NCBI GenBank assembly: GCA_964559455.1
Contig: CAZLHO010000064.1
Span: 1-14,577 of the forward strand
DNA: 14,577 bases
Direction of reading: 5' to 3'
Source of the DNA: CAZLHO01 sp964559455
GTDB lineage: Bacteria > Krumholzibacteriota > Krumholzibacteriia > LZORAL124-64-63
Shown piece after piece: positions 7,078-13,966 of the stretch. The position numbers were made by a program, and so were the translations under genes. Positions within the stretch are counted from its first letter, which is position 1, and the number at the start of each line of letters is the position of its first letter. The notes below the pieces were generated by a model, which worked only from the letters and a program-made list of their open reading frames with translations, made no database searches and was not told the DNA's origin.

Positions 7078-7634
7078 CAGCGATCACCTCCCTCGGGTGC
7101 GCAGAGGATGCTGAACCTGCCCGTGCCGTCGCCCTTGACCGAATCCAGGCGGATGTCGGGGAAATTGGAGGTGACGCGGGCGTCGGTTTTCAGCGTGTCG
7201 ATGTAGCGTGTGACCTTCTCCAGTTCTCCGCGGCCGTTGCGCACCTTGCCCTCGATCCCGAACTTCGCCGGCGTCCGCTTTTCGGCCTGCTTGCCGTTGA
7301 GCCCCGTCAGCTGCAGGGTCCCGTCCAGGCATTGCCCGATGGCGGCGAGTTTCGGCGACCAGTTGACGCGTTGCAGGCGCATGTCGATCAGGGCCTGCGC
7401 GACGTCGCGCTCGGGCCGAGGTTGAGCCGCCGCGGCGACCCTTTCCTGCAACGGCGCCAGGCCGGAACGCAATCCGGAGACCCTCTCTCCGAGCAGGATC
7501 CCGCTGACGGCCAGCAGGCCGATCAGCAGGGCCTCGACGCAGATCAGGGCGAGCAGGGCGAACCGGCGCACGACGGTCTGACGGGCCGACTCCTTCTTGT
7601 CCGCGAACTCAGGGTAGAGGTTGATCCTATACAT
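7077..7634 (-). CDS. pilN: Type IV pilus inner-membrane protein PilN
   Basis: A 185-aa protein. The N-terminus MYRINLYPE is the conserved PilN tail that docks in the PilM groove (typically x-INLLP), so I chose the ATG at 7634. This overlaps the pilM stop by 8 nt. In-frame ATGs at 7643 and 7664 would only add residues ahead of the motif. A transmembrane helix at ~24-48 (RFALLALICVEALLIGLLAVSGILLG) is followed by a coiled-coil linker and a periplasmic alpha/beta domain with GIEGKV...LEKVTRYIDTLKTD. PilN links cytoplasmic PilM to periplasmic PilO/PilP. Confidence 0.9.
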   Translation of the reverse strand: MYRINLYPEFADKKESARQTVVRRFALLALICVEALLIGLLAVSGILLGERVSGLRSGLAPLQERVAAAAQPRPERDVAQALIDMRLQRVNWSPKLAAIGQCLDGTLQLTGLNGKQAEKRTPAKFGIEGKVRNGRGELEKVTRYIDTLKTDARVTSNFPDIRLDSVKGDGTGRFSILCAPEGGDR

Positions 7635-8601
7635 CGTTGCCATCCCACCAGCGACAGAGTCCACATGCGGTCACGAATCGAGACGGTCCCTCTTCGGCCT
7701 CGGCGCGGCCCTGGGCGCCGTCGGCCAGCCCGGCCATCGGATCGAGGACCGCGACCTCGCGGCCCACGGAGCGTTCGATCAGCTCGACCAGCCCGGGCTC
7801 CAGGGCGCCGCCCCCGGCCAGGGAGATGGCCGAGACATCCTTGCGGTGCCGGCCGCGGTAGAAGGTGACGGTCTCACGGATGTGTTCGCCCAGCTCGTCG
7901 GCGTAGGCCGCGAGGACGCCGGCCGGCTCGCCGGACGGCACGCCGGGCCCCACGACGCGGCTGATCAGGCCGCCGCCGCGGCTCGAGATGTACATCGCCG
8001 CCCGCCGGCTGCCCAGATCGACCAGGCCCGCGGCGGTCTCCGGCGCCGTGCCCTCGGGCAGCGAGGCGAAGAGCGCATTCAGGCCGGCCAGGGGCTCCAG
8101 ATCCACGACTTCCGGCTCCAGGCCGCATTTCTTGAGCACGGACAGCGTCTGATCGCGCCTCGGTCCGGGCACGGCGGCCAGCAGGATCCGGGTCTGCTTA
8201 GTGTCGCCGTCCTCGACCGAGCCCAGGATCTGGGCGGCCAGCACGGGGCTGGTCATGCCTTCCAGGTCCAGATGCTTGCGGGCCTCGAAGGGCAGGGCCC
8301 GGTTCAGCTCGCCCTCGTTCAGCGGCGGCAGCAGGATCTCGCGCAGGCTGGCGTCGGCGCCGCTGACGCCCACCGCGATCCGGCCCATGCGCGTCCGGTT
8401 CAGGCCCAGCTTGCCCAGCAGCCCCTTCAGGGCGTCGGCGGCCAGCGAGAGCCGGTCTTCCTTTTCGTCCTCGCCGATTTCCCAGCTGGCGATGCCGACG
8501 TGGGTGAACTTCTCGATGCGGCGGCCACCCTCGCCGCGGACGACCTTGACGCTGGTCGTGCCGAGATCGATGCCGGTTCGCGCTGTCTGCGATCGGAACA
8601 C
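7627..8601 (-). CDS. pilM: Type IV pilus actin-like ATPase PilM
   Basis: A 324-aa cytoplasmic protein of the FtsA/actin-like fold. The phosphate-1 motif is GIDLGTTSVKVV (10-21), phosphate-2 is GLVDLGSRRAAMY (192-204), and the adenosine motif is SLAGGGALEPGL (260-271). The PilN-binding 1C-type subdomain is visible as PPLNEGELNRALPFEARKHL. PilM forms the cytoplasmic ring that links PilB/PilT to PilN-PilO. It begins with GTG, preceded by GAGGGGGAG 6 nt upstream; no earlier start is needed to include the phosphate-1 motif. It follows the second PilX-like gene by 28 nt and overlaps pilN at its end. Confidence 0.94.
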   Translation of the reverse strand: MFRSQTARTGIDLGTTSVKVVRGEGGRRIEKFTHVGIASWEIGEDEKEDRLSLAADALKGLLGKLGLNRTRMGRIAVGVSGADASLREILLPPLNEGELNRALPFEARKHLDLEGMTSPVLAAQILGSVEDGDTKQTRILLAAVPGPRRDQTLSVLKKCGLEPEVVDLEPLAGLNALFASLPEGTAPETAAGLVDLGSRRAAMYISSRGGGLISRVVGPGVPSGEPAGVLAAYADELGEHIRETVTFYRGRHRKDVSAISLAGGGALEPGLVELIERSVGREVAVLDPMAGLADGAQGRAEAEEGPSRFVTACGLCRWWDGNDV

Positions 8602-8629
8602 GTTGCTCTCCCCCTCGGGCCGCTCGGCC

Positions 8630-9967
8630 CTAGAATTCGCGCCAGGACAGGATCTTCAGGGTGCCGGAGACGTTGTCCGGCCAGGTCTCGAACAGATAGT
8701 CCGGGATGTCGTCCAGGAATCCCGTGTCGTAGTTGATCGTGATGTGGCCGTTGGAGTCCCAGTCCCCCAGCACGGTGATGGCGCCCGTCAGCACGAAGTT
8801 GGCGTTGGCGCTGTCCAGGTCGTTGGTCACATAGGCCCAGGCCGGCTGCGTGGCCGTGCCGAGATTGACGTCCGCACCGCCGTTGTCCATGAAATCGGAA
8901 ACGATCAGGGCGACGCCCAGGGTGGGCTCGACCGTGATCTGCTTGAGGTAGGTGTCGCCGCCGATCCAGTAGGCCGGATCGTCGCGCTGGTCGACGGTCA
9001 CCCCGGTGAAGCGGGTGTTGATGATCGTCGCGGTCAGGTACGAGTGGGTGCCGTCCAGGATGACGTTGCTGATCCCGTTCACGCCGGGCGGGCTGATGGC
9101 CGCGGCCTCGCCGAAGTTCACGACCACGCCCGTGCCGCCGCCGCGGCTGAAGATCCCCGTCGTCTCGTTGAAGTAGTGCTCGATCTCGCCGTCGCTGTCG
9201 AAGTCGAAGGTGAAGGTCTGGCTGCCGGCGTTGTAGCTGGTGACCCCGACCAGGCTGTCCTCCATCGCGAAGGTGATGTCGGTGCCGGCCGCGTCGTAGA
9301 TGCGGGCCTGGTAGTCGCTGCCTATCTTCGTCCCCTTCACGTAATAGTAGGTGGCGCCGGCGAAGTGCGCCGGATCGGTGTAGATCGGCGGGGGACTGAG
9401 AGGGAAATCCTCGGTGAGGTCGCCGCAGTGCAGGTGGACGTCGTGGGCGCCGAAGTCGGGATCGCCCACCACGTGCAGGCTGCCGTTCACGCAGATGTCG
9501 CCGTTGACGTCCGCGTCGCCGGCAACGTGGGCCGCCAGCCCGAAGACGGTCGGCGGCACCTGGGCGAAGACCTCGATGTTCCGGGTCGCCCTGCCCACGG
9601 TCCCGGTCGCCAGCAGGTGGACGGCGTCGGTCAGGCCGGCGTAGACCGTATCCCGGGCGGACAAGGAGTAGTTGCCGTTGCCCAGGGCGATGTCCGTCCA
9701 ACCGTCGCGCCAGGCGCGGTCGGCCAGGAAGCGGGCGCGGGCCCGCTCGATCGCCGCGTCGGCCAGGTTGAAGGCCTCGGACGACTCCTGGCGATAGATG
9801 GCGCCGCGCGTCTCCCACGAAGACATCGTGAAGAAGGCCATGCCGGCGAGGATGATGACGAAGCTGAAGACCATCACGCCCATCAGGGTGTAGCCCCCTT
9901 CTTCGCCGCGCAGGTCAATCGCCTTATCGGCGACCATCGAGCCCACGTCCGGGAAGTCCCTCATCAT
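8630..9967 (-). CDS. PilX-like minor pilin / tip protein, copy B
   Basis: A 445-aa protein. The N-terminus is PilX-type: a class III-like site GG|YTLMG at residue 25/26, then a hydrophobic helix (~31-50, VMVFSFVIILAGMAFFTMSS) and the typical ESSEAFNLADAAIERARARF helix. Position +5 of the mature protein is Gly30, not Glu, and the leader just before the cleavage Gly is acidic (GEEG). The large C-terminal region is Gly/Asp/Val-rich and beta-like (VNGDICVNGSLHVVGDPDFG), with two cysteines (159, 181) and a DxDxDG loop at 255-260 that could bind calcium. It ends in TLKILSWREF. The first ATG of the ATGATG pair at 9967 has GAGGGAGAGG 8 nt upstream. By eye it is about 60% identical to the gene immediately upstream. 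It probably sits in the pilus tip or initiation complex with the PilV/PilW-like proteins; this is inferred. Confidence 0.85.
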   Translation of the reverse strand: MMRDFPDVGSMVADKAIDLRGEEGGYTLMGVMVFSFVIILAGMAFFTMSSWETRGAIYRQESSEAFNLADAAIERARARFLADRAWRDGWTDIALGNGNYSLSARDTVYAGLTDAVHLLATGTVGRATRNIEVFAQVPPTVFGLAAHVAGDADVNGDICVNGSLHVVGDPDFGAHDVHLHCGDLTEDFPLSPPPIYTDPAHFAGATYYYVKGTKIGSDYQARIYDAAGTDITFAMEDSLVGVTSYNAGSQTFTFDFDSDGEIEHYFNETTGIFSRGGGTGVVVNFGEAAAISPPGVNGISNVILDGTHSYLTATIINTRFTGVTVDQRDDPAYWIGGDTYLKQITVEPTLGVALIVSDFMDNGGADVNLGTATQPAWAYVTNDLDSANANFVLTGAITVLGDWDSNGHITINYDTGFLDDIPDYLFETWPDNVSGTLKILSWREF

Positions 9968-9999
9968 CTTATCCGCCTCTCCCTCTGGCGAGCACATGC

Positions 10000-11134
10000 C
10001 TAGTATTCCCTCCAGGACAGGACCTTCAGGGTGCCNNNNNNNNNNNNNNNNNNNNNNNNNNNNNNNNNNNNNNNNNNNNNNNNNNNNNNNNNNNNNNNNN
10101 NNNNNNNNNNNNNNNNNNNNNNNNNNNNNNNNNNNCTGCTTGACGATCGTCTCGCCGCCGTACCAGTAGGCCGGATCGAAGCGCTGGTCGACCGTCACGC
10201 CGGTGAAGCGGGTGTTGACGATCGTCGCGCGGATGCTGCTCGTGGCGCCGCCGTCCAGGACGACGTGGCTCTTGCCGGCCAGCCCGGTCGCCATCGGGAC
10301 CTCGCCGAAGTTGACGACCACGCCGCTGTCGCCGATATCGCGGGAGAAAACTCCCGTCGGGCCGAAGTAGTGCGAGAGCAAGAAGTCGCTGTCGAAGTCG
10401 AAGGTGAAGGCCAGGTTGGCGGCGTCGTAGGTCGTGACGGCGGCCATGTCATCGCCCACCATGGCGGTGATCTCGTTCATGTTGCGGTCGAAGATGCGGG
10501 CCTTCGGCACGCCGGCGTCCATCTCGCCGCGGACGTAGTAGTAGGTGGCCCCCGGGAAATGTGCGGGGTCGACGAAGATCGGCGGCGGGTTCAGGTCGAA
10601 TTCCCCGGTCGGATCGCCGCAGACCAGGCGCACGTCGTTGGGACCGAAGTCGGGATCGCCGACCACGTGCACATTGCCGTTGATGCAGAGATTGCCCAGG
10701 GCCTGGGCGTCACCAAGGATGTGGACGGCCAGCCCGAAGCTGGTCGGGGGCACGTCGGCAAAGACCTCGATGCGCCGGGTCGCCCGGCCGGAGACGCCGG
10801 TGGCGAGCAGGCGGACGGCGTTGTCGAATCCGGCGTAGGCCGAATCCTGCACCGTCAGCGAGTAGAGCCCCTGGCCCAAGGCCGCGTCCGTCCAGCCGTT
10901 TCGCCAGGAGCGGTCCTCCAGGAACTTCGCCCGGGCGCGCTCGACGGCGGCGTCGGCCAGATAGAAGGCCTCGGACGATTCCTGGCGGTACATGGCGCCG
11001 CGGGTCTCGTAGGAGGACATCGTGAAGAAGGCCATGCCGGACATGATGACGATGAAGACGAAGACCATCGCCGCGACCATGGTGTAGCCCCGCTGGTCGC
11101 CGATGTCGATCCTGGTTGTGTTGGCTCTCGTCAT
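10000..11134 (-). CDS. PilX-like minor pilin / tip protein, copy A (interrupted by assembly gap)
   Basis: 333 N-terminal codons (11134-10136) and 11 C-terminal codons plus TAG (10035-10000) are visible; the stretch between is the N run. The N-terminus has a prepilin-like site RG|YTMVA (Gly16/Tyr17), with Ala at mature position +5 instead of Glu, a hydrophobic helix, and ESSEAFYLADAAVERARAKF. The body aligns along its whole visible length with copy B, including the two-cysteine region (INGNVHVVGDPDFG) and the end TLKVLSWREY. I chose the ATG at 11134 because AGGAG lies 7 nt before it; the ATG at 11140 is only 1 nt from that site. The downstream part is out of frame across the 100 Ns, but 100 is a placeholder length, so this is not evidence of a frameshift. 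Copy B suggests about 91 missing codons (~273 nt). Confidence 0.82.
10036..10135. other. Scaffold gap (100 N)
   Basis: Exactly 100 undefined bases inside PilX-like copy A. Both edges fall on codon boundaries of that gene. Copy B predicts roughly 273 nt of real sequence here. The gap lies in a region paralogous to 8666-8938, so repeat-driven assembly breakage is the likely cause. Confidence 0.95.
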
Positions 11135-11141
11135 ATCCATG

Positions 11142-11146
11142 CTCCT
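11142..11146 (-). promoter_or_regulatory. Ribosome binding site deciding the start of PilX-like copy A
   Basis: The - strand reads AGGAG overlapping the pilW-like stop codon (TAG). It is 1 nt from the ATG at 11140 but 7 nt from the ATG at 11134, so the second ATG is favoured. Confidence 0.65.
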
Positions 11147-11621
11147 AGAAGGCGTAGCTCCGGTTGCGGATCGCCGCGCGCGTGGTGGCGGCGACCTGGC
11201 TGCCGGAATCGTCCTCGAGAGCGAGTTGCAGGATCACGCTGGACGTGTCGTCGTCCGTCGTGACGATGAACCCCGTGCACCTGCGGTCCACGAGATCGGA
11301 ACCGTTCTGCTGCAGCCGCCCGCCGCCGGAGACGACGCGGCGGTAGGTGTTCAGCAGGGTCCCGGACGAGTCGTAGGTCCGGAACTCCGTCGAGTCGACG
11401 ACCGCGATGCTGTGCGCGGCCCGCACCTGGCGGGCCATCCACTCCAGGGCCTCGGTCGTGTTCTGCTGCAGGACCGCCTTGTCGCGCCCCCATTCCCAGG
11501 AACGCTGGTTCATGAGGATCAGCCGCCCCAGGGCCAGCAGGACGAAGACCGACATGAAGCTGGCGATCATCAACTCGGTGAGGGTGAACCCCCTCTGGCC
11601 TCGTTTGCGGGTTCTCACCAT
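11145..11621 (-). CDS. PilW-like minor pilin
   Basis: A 158-aa type IV pilin-like protein. A short basic leader (RTRKRGQRG) precedes the cleavage site RG|FTLTE at Gly11/Phe12, with the conserved Glu at +5 (Glu16) and a hydrophobic helix LMIASFMSVFVLLALGRLIL. The following LQQNTTEALEWMARQVRAAHSI region is typical of PilW/GspJ-class minor pilins, and a short beta domain follows. It is shorter than many PilW proteins. The ATG at 11621 overlaps the upstream pilV-like stop by 7 nt, and a GGGGGA site lies 7 nt before it. It likely joins the minor-pilin priming complex. The W rather than J/other-minor-pilin assignment rests on order and the post-helix motif. Confidence 0.85.
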   Translation of the reverse strand: MVRTRKRGQRGFTLTELMIASFMSVFVLLALGRLILMNQRSWEWGRDKAVLQQNTTEALEWMARQVRAAHSIAVVDSTEFRTYDSSGTLLNTYRRVVSGGGRLQQNGSDLVDRRCTGFIVTTDDDTSSVILQLALEDDSGSQVAATTRAAIRNRSYAF

Positions 11622-12049
11622 AGCGGCATCCCCCTGCCGAGGATCGTGCTGCAGTCTTCCGTCCGGGTCACCGCGCCCCCGGGGGTCCGGGCGATCCAGC
11701 TCACCTGCAACGTAACGGTCGTCGCCTGGGCCTCTGGATCAGCATCGGAAACGGCGTGCGAGACGACGAAGTTGTGGTTTTCGACCACGTAGGTCGTGTC
11801 GGTGCCCGCGAGCAGCGACAGGTCGTCATAGGCGTAGTCGCGACGGATCCCATCGACGCGAGCCTGGAGGACGGCCGTCGCCTTGCGGCGGTCCTCCTCG
11901 AAGTTCAGCTGCGTGCGGCCGCGGGCATAGACCTGGGCGAGACCGAAGAAGACGATGAGCAGCAGGAACGCCGACACCATCACTTCCATCAGCGAAAAGC
12001 CCTCGGCGCCCGTTGCAATGCGGCGGTCGACTTTCACGATTGCGGCCAC
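11615..12049 (-). CDS. PilV-like minor pilin
   Basis: A 144-aa pilin-like protein with cleavage site EG|FSLMEVM at Gly17/Phe18 and Glu at +5 (Glu22). A hydrophobic helix (VSAFLLLIVFFGLAQVYARG) follows, then a small C-terminal domain (VTLQVSWIARTPGGAVTRTEDCSTIL). The sequence FSLMEVMVSAFLLLIVFFGL is characteristic of PilV/GspI-class minor pilins. The start is GTG at 12049, with AAGGGA about 7 nt upstream; a second in-frame GTG at 12037 is less well placed. The upstream ATG at 12056 is in a different frame. It is 78 nt after pilA, across a GC-rich hairpin. Confidence 0.84.
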   Translation of the reverse strand: MAAIVKVDRRIATGAEGFSLMEVMVSAFLLLIVFFGLAQVYARGRTQLNFEEDRRKATAVLQARVDGIRRDYAYDDLSLLAGTDTTYVVENHNFVVSHAVSDADPEAQATTVTLQVSWIARTPGGAVTRTEDCSTILGRGMPLW

Positions 12050-12080
12050 GATCCATTCCCTTCTCGTTCAGAACGTGACG

Positions 12081-12111
12081 TCCGGGGGCCGGCCGGAACC
12101 GGCCCCCCGGA
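12081..12111 (-). terminator. Strong GC-rich hairpin between pilA and the minor pilins
   Basis: Arms at 12081-12092 (tccgggggccgg) and 12099-12111 (ccggccccccgga) are complementary apart from one extra base, with a 6-nt loop. It begins 17 nt past the pilA stop. No T-tract follows on the - strand, so a classical intrinsic terminator is not established. It may be an attenuator or a 3' stabiliser that keeps pilA mRNA more abundant than the downstream message. Confidence 0.5.
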
Positions 12112-12127
12112 TCATCTCGGAACGCCC

Positions 12128-12565
12128 CTACAGACCGGTGACGACGGGCGCACCGCCGTTGCTGTTGATGTTGGCCACCGTGACCGCCACGGTCACGCCG
12201 GCCATCTTGGCCCCGGCGATACCGGTGGCGGTGACCGTCAGCGCGGTCGTCGTCGCGTCCGCGGCGCCGCCGGCGGTGATGGCGTAGGTGAACATCTCCG
12301 TCGCCGTCAGGTCGACGATGCCGCCGCCGGCGGCGGCGGGCCACATCGGGTTGCCGGTGACGTTCTGGTTCTCCTGCGCCCAGGCCTTGGAAGCGGTGAT
12401 GATCTCACCGATACGCCCGGTGGCCTCGGTCAGGCGCGCGTTCTTGATGTACTTGCCGTAGAGCGGAATGGCGATGGCGGCGAGAACGCCGACCACGATG
12501 ACCACCACCATCAGCTCGATCATGGTGAAGCCCTTCTGGTTGGGCTTGCGGCGGAACCGGTTCAT
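12128..12565 (-). CDS. pilA: Major-type type IV pilin PilA
   Basis: A 145-aa prepilin with a basic leader (MNRFRRKPNQKG), cleavage at Gly12/Phe13 and the class IVa mature start FTMIELMVVVIVVGVLAAIA, with Glu+5 at residue 17. The N-terminal helix continues to about residue 64 (YGKYIKNARLTEATGRIGEIITASKAWAQE). The C-terminal domain is Ala/Gly/Thr/Val-rich and short. It has no cysteine, so it lacks the disulfide-bonded D-region of Pseudomonas- and Neisseria-type pilins. The ATG is preceded by GAGGGAGG 5 nt upstream, a strong site that fits high expression. It is the only classical major-type pilin in the window and lies between pilC and the minor pilins. Confidence 0.92.
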   Translation of the reverse strand: MNRFRRKPNQKGFTMIELMVVVIVVGVLAAIAIPLYGKYIKNARLTEATGRIGEIITASKAWAQENQNVTGNPMWPAAAGGGIVDLTATEMFTYAITAGGAADATTTALTVTATGIAGAKMAGVTVAVTVANINSNGGAPVVTGL

Positions 12566-12679
12566 GTTGACCTCCCTCTGCGTCTCCGCAGAAATCCCCC
12601 GGACTGTTCACTCGAAGCGGGCGCCCGTCCGGGACTGAACGCTCCGCCGTCATGACCTGGACCGTTGCCGTCCAGTCTG
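12566..12679 (-). promoter_or_regulatory. pilC-pilA intergenic leader with three possible stem-loops
   Basis: The 114-nt gap has a 6-bp stem right after pilC (CTGGAC/GTCCAG, 12657-12662 with 12670-12675). A second, 7-bp stem is CCCGGAC/GTCCGGG (12627-12633 with 12598-12604). A third is a 5-bp stem with a GAGA tetraloop (12578-12591) touching the pilA Shine-Dalgarno (12571-12578). I cannot identify a -35/-10 or sigma-54 promoter with confidence. The region could be an mRNA processing site, a 5' stabiliser or a pilA-specific leader. Confidence 0.4.
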
Positions 12680-13921
12680 CTAGTAGCTGTACCCACCCTT
12701 CATCAGCGCATCGCCGAGGTGGAAGATCGGCAGGAACATGCTGACGACGATCACGCCGATCAGCGCGCCCACGATCACGATCATCATCGGCTCGATCAGC
12801 GAAGCGAGTCCGTGCACCGTTGCCTCGACCTGGCGATCGTAGAAGTCGGCGGTCTTCACGAGCATCGTGTCCAGCTCGCCGGCCTCCTCGCCCGTCGCCA
12901 TCAGCTGCAGCACCATCTCGGGGAACTTGCCCGTGGCGCGGAAGGATTCCGTGACCCCGTGGCCCGCCGCGATGTTGCGCTTGACCTCGTCGATGGCCCG
13001 GGCGATCACCTCGTTCGACGCCGCCCCCTTGACCAGCTCCAGGCCGTCCAGGATCGGCAGGCCGCTGCCCAGCAGGATGCCGAAGGTGCGGGCAAAGCGG
13101 CTCATGACGGTCTTCAATATGATCGGCCCGAAGATCGGGAGCTTGAGCAGGAAGGAGTGGAAGGCGTAGCGGCCCGGCTGCGTGCGTCCGATCAGGTAGA
13201 ACGCCGTCGTCACCGCCAGCATGCCCGCGATCACGGCCAGGGCGTTGTGGCGGATCATGTTCGATGCGGCCATGACCACCTGGGTCAGTCCCGGCAGTTC
13301 CTGGCCGAAATCGGCGTAGATCTGCGCGAAGGTGGGCACGATCTTCAGCAGCAGGAAGAGCGTGGCCAAAATCGTGAAGACCAGGATGAAGACCGGGTAC
13401 GACATCGCCGAGCGGACCTGCTGCTTGATGTTGTCCATCTTCTCGAGGTAGATGGCCAGCTGCTCCACGATCTGATCCAGGGTGCCCGCGCGTTCACCCG
13501 CGCGGATCATGCTGACGTACATCGTGTTGAAGGCCTGCGGGTTGGCGGCCATCGCGTCGGAAAGGTTCTCGCCCCGCTCCAGCCGAACACCGAGGTCGGT
13601 GACCGCCTTGCCCAGCATGCGGCTGCTCGAATCCGCCGACAGGCCGCGCAGGCCGCGCACCAGAGGGATACCCGCCTCGAGCACGGTCGACAGCTGCCGG
13701 CTGAACAGCGCCATCTGCCGGGTCGGCACCGAACCGAAGGAGATCGACGCCAGGCGCTCGCGCCAGCCGGGGTTCTCGGAGCGTCCCCTACCCTCGGACA
13801 CGTGCAGGACAGCGAAGCCCTTGCCGTGCAAGTGGTTGACGACCTCGTCGATGTTGCCGGCGGGCATGAAACCCGAGATTTCCTCGCCCTTGGTATTCTT
13901 GGCTACGTATGCGAATTCCAC
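12680..13921 (-). CDS. pilC: Type IV pilus inner-membrane platform protein PilC
   Basis: A 413-aa GspF-family protein of the usual length with two GspF domains. The first (~68-195) contains FSRQLSTVLEAGIPLVRGL and MIRAGERAGTLDQIVEQLAIYLEK. The second (~271-396) contains RFARTFGILLGSGLPILDGLELV and MATGEEAGELDTMLVKTADFYD. Transmembrane segments are visible at ~175-195, ~226-246 and ~376-398. PilC is the rotor-like platform on which the PilB and PilT ATPases act. The N-terminal MEFAYVAKNTKGEEISGFM is the typical start of the family. The start codon is GTG at 13921 with only a weak GGGGGT site upstream. It lies 45 nt after pilB. Confidence 0.95.
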   Translation of the reverse strand: MEFAYVAKNTKGEEISGFMPAGNIDEVVNHLHGKGFAVLHVSEGRGRSENPGWRERLASISFGSVPTRQMALFSRQLSTVLEAGIPLVRGLRGLSADSSSRMLGKAVTDLGVRLERGENLSDAMAANPQAFNTMYVSMIRAGERAGTLDQIVEQLAIYLEKMDNIKQQVRSAMSYPVFILVFTILATLFLLLKIVPTFAQIYADFGQELPGLTQVVMAASNMIRHNALAVIAGMLAVTTAFYLIGRTQPGRYAFHSFLLKLPIFGPIILKTVMSRFARTFGILLGSGLPILDGLELVKGAASNEVIARAIDEVKRNIAAGHGVTESFRATGKFPEMVLQLMATGEEAGELDTMLVKTADFYDRQVEATVHGLASLIEPMMIVIVGALIGVIVVSMFLPIFHLGDALMKGGYSY

Positions 13922-13966
13922 TTCGATTACCCCCGTCGATCCCAGCCTTGGGAAAGAGCGATGATC

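Larger units (their letters stand above)
8630..11134 (-). repeat. Tandem gene duplication of the PilX-like gene
   Basis: The two genes are direct, head-to-tail paralogues 32 nt apart. Similarity is visible in protein and DNA, for example around 8971-9033 and 10168-10230 (both contain cagtaggccggatcg then gcgctggtcgac). The conserved blocks run from the N-terminal helix to the last residues (LSWRE plus an aromatic). Divergence is spread evenly, so the duplication is not recent. Confidence 0.8.

Noticed and set aside
6545..7087. N-terminal extension of the pilP frame
   Set aside because: It overlaps pilO completely and is a shadow. The PilP anchor follows directly after the ATG at 6544, which has a ribosome binding site.
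8201..10003. A 600-aa + strand open frame
   Set aside because: Antisense to pilM and PilX-like copy B, with composition typical of a shadow frame.
10000..10135. Frameshift or pseudogene in PilX-like copy A
   Set aside because: The apparent frame change is only across the placeholder gap; both flanks are intact and end on codon boundaries.
8630..11140. A single ~836-aa protein spanning the N run
   Set aside because: Copy A has its own stop (10000-10002) preceded by a copy-B-like C-terminus, and copy B has its own Shine-Dalgarno and ATG. The read-through depends on the arbitrary 100-base gap.
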